A program made the translations under genes and the position numbers. A model generated the notes under the pieces. It saw only the letters and a program-made list of their open reading frames with translations, did no database searches and was not told the DNA's origin. Shown in pieces: positions 59,673 through 64,000 of a stretch of DNA of 64,000 bases. The DNA lies in contig NC_053392.1 of assembly GCF_905171765.1 (NCBI RefSeq), positions 501,314,556-501,378,555 on the forward strand, in the 5' to 3' direction. Source of the stretch: Bufo bufo (taxonomy: Eukaryota > Chordata > Amphibia > Anura > Bufonidae). The stretch's first letter is position 1; the number at the start of each line of letters is the position of its first letter.

Positions 59673-59678
59673 ACTTAC
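59673..59678 (-). other. SLC8A1: Splice donor of SLC8A1 exon 2
   Basis: The minus strand reads GAGATTGT then GTAAGT, a full consensus donor. Splicing here leaves a phase-2 codon (GT+N, valine), which matches the known NCX1 boundary after ...NDEIV. The open frame runs only one codon into the intron before TAA. Confidence 0.95.
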
Positions 59679-61471
59679 ACAATCTCATCATTTTGGAACT
59701 CCAGTCGTCCACATGTATCTTCAAAGTCTTCGCCACCACCTCTTGCTGTGCCCTCAACAGTTTTGTAGGGAACAATTACAGTTCCTCGAGCTCCAGAGGT
59801 TCTCAGAACTTTCACTTCCATGATGCCAACACTCTCACTTACATGGGTATTTGGCTCCTCAAAGGTAAAGATACCAGCATGATCATCATCAAAGATGGTA
59901 ACTGTTGTTGTTGAGGGTGATCCAAGACATGCAAGTGATGTTACGTGATTGGACTCGAAATTTACGTCTGTGGTTTCAGAGTTAACTCGTATGTTGCTAA
60001 GATGGACCAGAAAGTTTTCATCTTCTTCAAAGATGTCGTCATCAATAATGCCAACCTTAATCTCTTTTTGTGTCTCACCGGGCTTGAACACAACCATTCC
60101 TTCTGTAAATTCATAATCAGATCCAGCATTTGCTGTGCCATCTTCTGTTCTGAAGTCCACGAACACTGTGTTGGTTAAATCACCGCCCCGGCGAACAATT
60201 GTTAGTGCCACTGTTCCACAGTTCTCTAGGCACTGGTAAGTTGCTTGCTCAAAGTAAATCTTGCTGACTGGATCATTTTCTACAATGTCATTATTAACCT
60301 CATGCATACTGACAGCTTTCCTTGCTTGATCTGCTGCATGCCTTTTTAAAATATTGCCAGCACCAGTCATCAAACGTGTAGCTTGGATGCGGTAAAATGC
60401 TCTGCTTTTTTGCTGCTGGCTTAAAACTTGATAGTTAGCCAGCTCAATCAACTGCTCCATTTCTTTCTCAGGGTGTTTTTGTTTCAGTTCCTTCAAAATC
60501 CGAGCCATTTCTCTTCTTGCTTCCTCATCATCTTGGTCCTTTTCATCAATTTGAAGATTTAAAGAGCCATCAATAAAGTTTTCTGTGTGAGAGTTCAGAG
60601 CCTTACCATCCATCTCAATATCACCTTTGGAGGATGGTCTATCTCCTTCTGTTTCAATGATCATTCCCCTCTGCTTTCCAGCCCGGTATCTCTTATAGAC
60701 ATATTTGTAAAACAGCAACCTTCTGTCTGCGACCCAGGCAAACAAAACACAGATAGGAAAGAAGAAAAAAGTGAGTAAACCTTCCCAGACTTCTACAATA
60801 CCAGGTGAAATAACAGACAAGATCATATACAGCCAAGTGTAGGCAAATATGCTCCAGGCTGCGGTGACAAAGAAGACTCGAAGATGCTTAATCCTCCTGA
60901 CTTCTCCATCAGGTACCACATAGACGCAAAGAGCAATAATGATGAACATATTGAAAGCAGCACTGCCCACAATTGTGCTGGGACCAAGGTCTCCAGCCTG
61001 AAAGTTGTGGCCGCATACTTCAATCACAGAAAGAAGAATTTCAGGAGCAGACGAACCAAGAGCCATAAGGGTCAAGTTGGACACAGTCTCATTCCATATC
61101 CTCACTGTTGTCTTTGTAGTTTCACCATTTGGTTTCTTGATAGTTATCTCTTTCTCTTGAGATGTGATTACTTCAATGGAGGACATGAAACGATCAGCTA
61201 TGATCGATACACCTAGGAACATGTAGACCATAGCCACAAAATAGACCGTAGCTCTTGCAATTTTATCACCATAGGATGGGTTCTGTGGCTCCCAGATAGG
61301 TAAAATGACCCCTTCTTTACAATAATAGGTACCAGTGCAAGGATCTTTAGTGTAATTTTCAGGAGAAGGGGTGGTTTGACCATATATAGTTCCCACATGG
61401 CACAACAGAGGCACAAAAACAAGTAGATAAAATCCAGGAGAGAAGATCGATATTTTCCTTGTTCCCAACAT
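59679..61471 (-). CDS. SLC8A1: SLC8A1 (NCX1) exon 2 coding part, N-terminal 597 codons
   Basis: Na+/Ca2+ exchanger 1 is a plasma-membrane antiporter that moves three Na+ in for one Ca2+ out. Numbering from the ATG at 61471, I see a signal peptide (about 1-31), N-glycosylation sequon N39-Y-T, Cys45/Cys51, and the first group of membrane helices (about 72-250). The alpha-1 repeat includes ALGSSAPEI (137-145) and [12 protein letters not shown] (163-174). The basic XIP inhibitory segment lies at about 250-269, the acidic cluster [20 protein letters not shown] at 312-331, and CBD1 at about 390-530 with Ca2+ ligand clusters DDDIFEEDE (477-485) and DDDH (528-531). The start of CBD2 ends at residue 598, whose codon is split by the intron. 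The near-identity to mammalian NCX1 that I remember, the EIV exon end and the single huge exon favour SLC8A1 over SLC8A2 or SLC8A3. The reading frame is intact. Later exons, including the alternative A-F cassette and the second membrane half, lie outside the window. Confidence 0.97.
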
Positions 61472-61512
61472 GATAATGGCTAAATGTGGCAAACTTCCAA
61501 ACGCCTAGCAAT
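61472..61512 (-). other. SLC8A1: SLC8A1 exon 2 5' UTR segment
   Basis: These 41 bases lie between the splice acceptor and the ATG. They contain an in-frame TAG (61505-61507 on the plus strand, read in reverse), so within this exon translation cannot start upstream of it. An in-frame TTG at 61490-61492 would add seven residues, but there is no reason to use it. The ATG at 61471 has A at -3 and gives an N-terminus that starts ML, as I recall for bovine NCX1. Confidence 0.9.
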
Positions 61513-61540
61513 CTGAAATGACAAGAAGAAATAGTGTGTT
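61513..61540 (-). other. SLC8A1: Splice acceptor of SLC8A1 exon 2
   Basis: Read on the minus strand, a pyrimidine-rich tract (TTTCTTCTTGTCATTTCAG) ends in AG at 61514-61513. Exon sequence starts ATTGCTAGG at 61512. A TTAAC a few bases upstream of the tract could serve as a branch point. Confidence 0.9.
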
Positions 61541-61956
61541 AAGTTTCTTCATTACTGACATATTAAAGGACTCAAAACCACAAATAATTAGCTTTTATAC
61601 AACCTAGCATATAATAAAATGAGCATAAAATTGCTAATAAGCTTTCATCTTAAAGGGGTCATTTCATGATGACAACCCCTTCTTAAATAGATGCTAGCTT
61701 CTCTACCTCCTGGTGATCAGATGTTATTTTGGGAGGAAAAATTGTAATGTGTGCACTGGTCAGGTTCACCAAAGAAGTAGCCACGGTTGCAAAATAAGCC
61801 TCAGTTCTGACTCACAGAAAAGAAAATGGGATCTTTCGAATAGCAACCTCCAAGTATGGCAACAGGTCCACATGCTCCTATTAGCCCAAAAAGCACAATG
61901 ACATGTTATAATAAAAGTTATTAAAGAATAATGTAGACTCATTATTATGTATCTAC
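61541..61956. other. Upstream intron with a T2 half-element
   Basis: TTAA at 61650-61653 starts an AGGGGTCATTTCATGATGAC end without a clear right partner. No exon or promoter signal seen. Confidence 0.4.
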
Positions 61957-64000
61957 TAGGGATGTCCCGATACCATTTTTTTAAGACTGAGTACGAGTAC
62001 CGATACTTTTATTTAAGTACTCACCGATACCAATTACCAATACTTATTTTAACAATAAAATACACACACATGTATTTTCTGACCACTGACCAACCAAAAG
62101 GCCCAAAAACAGAACTATAACATTCCAAGGAGACGTTATACTGTATGGGGGCAGCCACAAGGAGACGGTATACTGTATGGGGGCAGCTACAAGGAGACGG
62201 TATACTGTATGGGGGCAGCTACAAGGAGACGTTACACTGTATGGGGGCAGCCACAAGGAGACATTATACTGTATGGGGGCAGCCACAAGGAGACGTTACA
62301 CTGTATCGGGGCAGCCACAAGGAGCTGTTATACTGTATGGGGCAGCCACAAGGAGACGTTATACTGTATGGAGGCAGCCACAAGGAGACGTTATACTGTA
62401 TGGGGGCAGCCACAAGGAGCTGTTATACTGTATGGGGCAGCCACAAGGAGACGTTATACTGTATGGGGGCAGCCACAAGGAGACGTTATACTGTATGGGG
62501 GCAGCCACAAGGAGACGTTATACTGTATGGGGGCAGCCACAAGGAGACGTTATACTGTATGGGGGCAGCCACAAGGAGACGTTATACTGTATGGGGGCAG
62601 CCACAAGGAGCTGTTATACTGTATGGGGCAGCCACAAGGAGACGTTATACTGTATGGGGGCAGCCACAAGGAGACGTTATACTGTATGGGGGCAGCCACA
62701 AGGAGACGTTATACTGTATGGGGCAGCCACAAGGAGACGTTATACTGTATGGAGGCAGCCACAAGGAGACGTTATACTGTATGGGGGCCACAAGGAGACG
62801 TTACACTGTATGGGGGCAGCCACAAGGAGACGTTATACTGTATGGGGGCAGCCACAAGGAGACGTTATACTGTATGGGGGCAGCCACAAGGAGACGATAT
62901 ACTGTATGGGGGCAGCCACAAGGAGACGTTATACTGTATGGGGGGAAGCTACAAGGAGACATTATACTGTATGGGGGCAGCCACAAGGAGATGTTATACT
63001 GTATGGGGGCAGCCACAAGGAGACGTTATACTGTATGAGGGCAGCCACAAGGAGACGTTATACTGTATGGGGGCAGCCACAAGGAGACGTTACACTGTAT
63101 GGGGGCAGCCACAAGGAGACGTTATACTGTATGGGGGCAGCCACAAGGAGACGTTATACTGTATGGGGGCAGCCACAAGGAGACGTTACACTGTATGAGG
63201 CAGCCACAAGGAGACGTTATACTGTATGGGGGCAGCCACAAGGAGACGTTATACTGTATGGGGCAGCCACAAGGAGACGTTATACTGTATGGGGGCAGCC
63301 ACAAGGAGACGTTATACTGTATGGGGGGCCACAAGGAGACGTTATACTGTATGGGGGCAGCCACAAGGAGACGTTATACTGTATGAGGACAGCCACAAGG
63401 AGACGTTATACTGTATGGGGGCAGCCACAAGGAGACGTTATACTGTATGGGGGCAGCCACAAGGAGACGTTACACTGTATGGGGGCAGCCACAAGGAGAC
63501 GTTATACTGTATGGGGGCAGCCACAAGGAGACGTTATACTGTATGGGGGCAGCCACAAGGAGACGTTATACTGTATGGGGGCAGCCACAAGGAGACGTTA
63601 TACTGTATGGGGGCAGCCACAAGGAGACGTTACACTGTATGGGGGCAGCTACAAGGAGACGTTATACTGTATGGGGGCGGCCACAAGGAGACGTTATACT
63701 GTATGGGGGCAGCCACAAGGAGACGTTATACTGTATGGGGGCAGCCACAAGGAGACGTTACACTGTATGGGGGCAGCCACAAGGAGACGTTATACTGTAT
63801 GGGGGCAGCCACAAGGAGACGTTACACTGTATGAGGCAGCCACAAGGAGACGTTATACTGTATGGGGGCAGCCACAAGGAGACGTTATACTGTATGGGGG
63901 CAGCCACAAGGAGACGTTATACTGTATGGGGCAGCCACAAGGAGACGTTATACTGTATGGGGGCAGCCACAAGGAGACGATATACTGTATGGGGGGCCAC
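61957..64000 (+). mobile_element. Left end of a probable hAT element, runs off the window
   Basis: Terminus TAGGGATGTCCCGATACC follows GTATCTAC (61949-61956), the expected left copy of an 8-bp duplication. It is followed by repeated CGATAC motifs and ACCAATACTTATTTT. I recall this terminus from hAT elements in many vertebrates. The right end is outside the window, so membership of the minisatellite is inferred. Confidence 0.6.
62125..64000 (+). repeat. 32-bp minisatellite, about 58 copies, not ended
   Basis: Unit of 32 bp made of GTATGGGGGCAGCCACAAGG followed by AGACGTTATACT. Variants: 31-bp units with four G, shorter units lacking AGC (near 62785 and 63325), GAGCTGTT, GACATT, GACGAT, TTACACT, ATGAGG. 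The unit has no stop in any plus frame, and since 32 is not a multiple of three the three frames follow each other, giving false ORFs of 200-330 codons with a 32-residue period (MGAATRRRYTVWGQPQ...). No unique spacers, so not CRISPR. Confidence 0.97.

Noticed and set aside
59693..61216. Plus-strand and alternate-frame ORFs over the SLC8A1 exon
   Set aside because: Shadows of the real minus-strand coding frame.
62145..63834. ORFs of 202-329 codons with repeats MGAATRRRYTVWGQPQ
   Set aside because: They translate a stop-free 32-bp minisatellite in rotating frames. No independent coding signal.
62125..64000. CRISPR-like array
   Set aside because: Units are contiguous with no unique spacers and the DNA is vertebrate.
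1..64000. tRNA, rRNA or snRNA genes
   Set aside because: I looked for cloverleaf and Pol III box patterns by eye and found none I could defend. A tRNAscan or Rfam run would settle it.

Overview
This window is vertebrate nuclear DNA, most likely from a frog or toad (inference). It holds one recognisable protein-coding segment, many short inverted-repeat DNA transposons, and no bacterial-style gene organisation. The amphibian call rests on dozens of elements with TTAA target sites and AGGG/CCCT ends, which resemble the T2 (Kolobok-type) MITEs known from Xenopus, on Tc1-like elements, and on repeat consensus sequences I know from anuran genomes. I could not check any of this against a database.

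Gene content: positions 59679-61512 on the minus strand are the large second exon of SLC8A1 (NCX1, the plasma-membrane Na+/Ca2+ exchanger). It has a clear splice acceptor, a short 5' UTR with an in-frame stop, an ATG at 61471, 597 complete codons plus two bases, and a GTAAGT donor. It encodes the signal peptide, the first membrane half with the alpha-1 repeat, the XIP region, all of the first Ca2+-binding domain (CBD1) and the start of the second (CBD2). The rest of the window is intron: at least 59.6 kb of the downstream intron (1-59678) and 2.5 kb of the upstream intron (61513-64000). I saw no other exon by eye.

Intron layout: 1-20 kb has scattered MITEs (hAT, TA-target and T2 types), a possible solo LTR (8613-9138), a broken coding relic of an unidentified mobile element (4480-4946), and diverged tandem duplications. 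20-31 kb has two dead Tc1/mariner elements damaged in complementary ways (20345-21541 lacks the last catalytic residue; 26465-27544 lacks the first), a 355-bp insertion with 13-bp direct repeats, and a 2.4-kb anuran repeat (28217-30636) with internal 350-bp modules and a nested MITE. 31-50 kb is mixed intron with MITEs, a GATA microsatellite and a CpG-richer non-repeat stretch near 48 kb. 50-59 kb is dense in nested insertions. They include a hAT MITE inside a T2 element, a T2 inside a TTA-target element, a T2 inside a T2, and a 688-bp near-perfect foldback only 456 bp downstream of the exon donor. 62125-64000 is a 32-bp minisatellite, probably inside a hAT-like element that starts at 61957 and runs off the window.

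I found no novel multi-gene system. The most interesting points are the conserved exon that is known to form a circular RNA, the long hairpins beside it in the same pre-mRNA, the minisatellite that stays open in all three plus frames, and a well-preserved record of nested transposition with readable target-site duplications.
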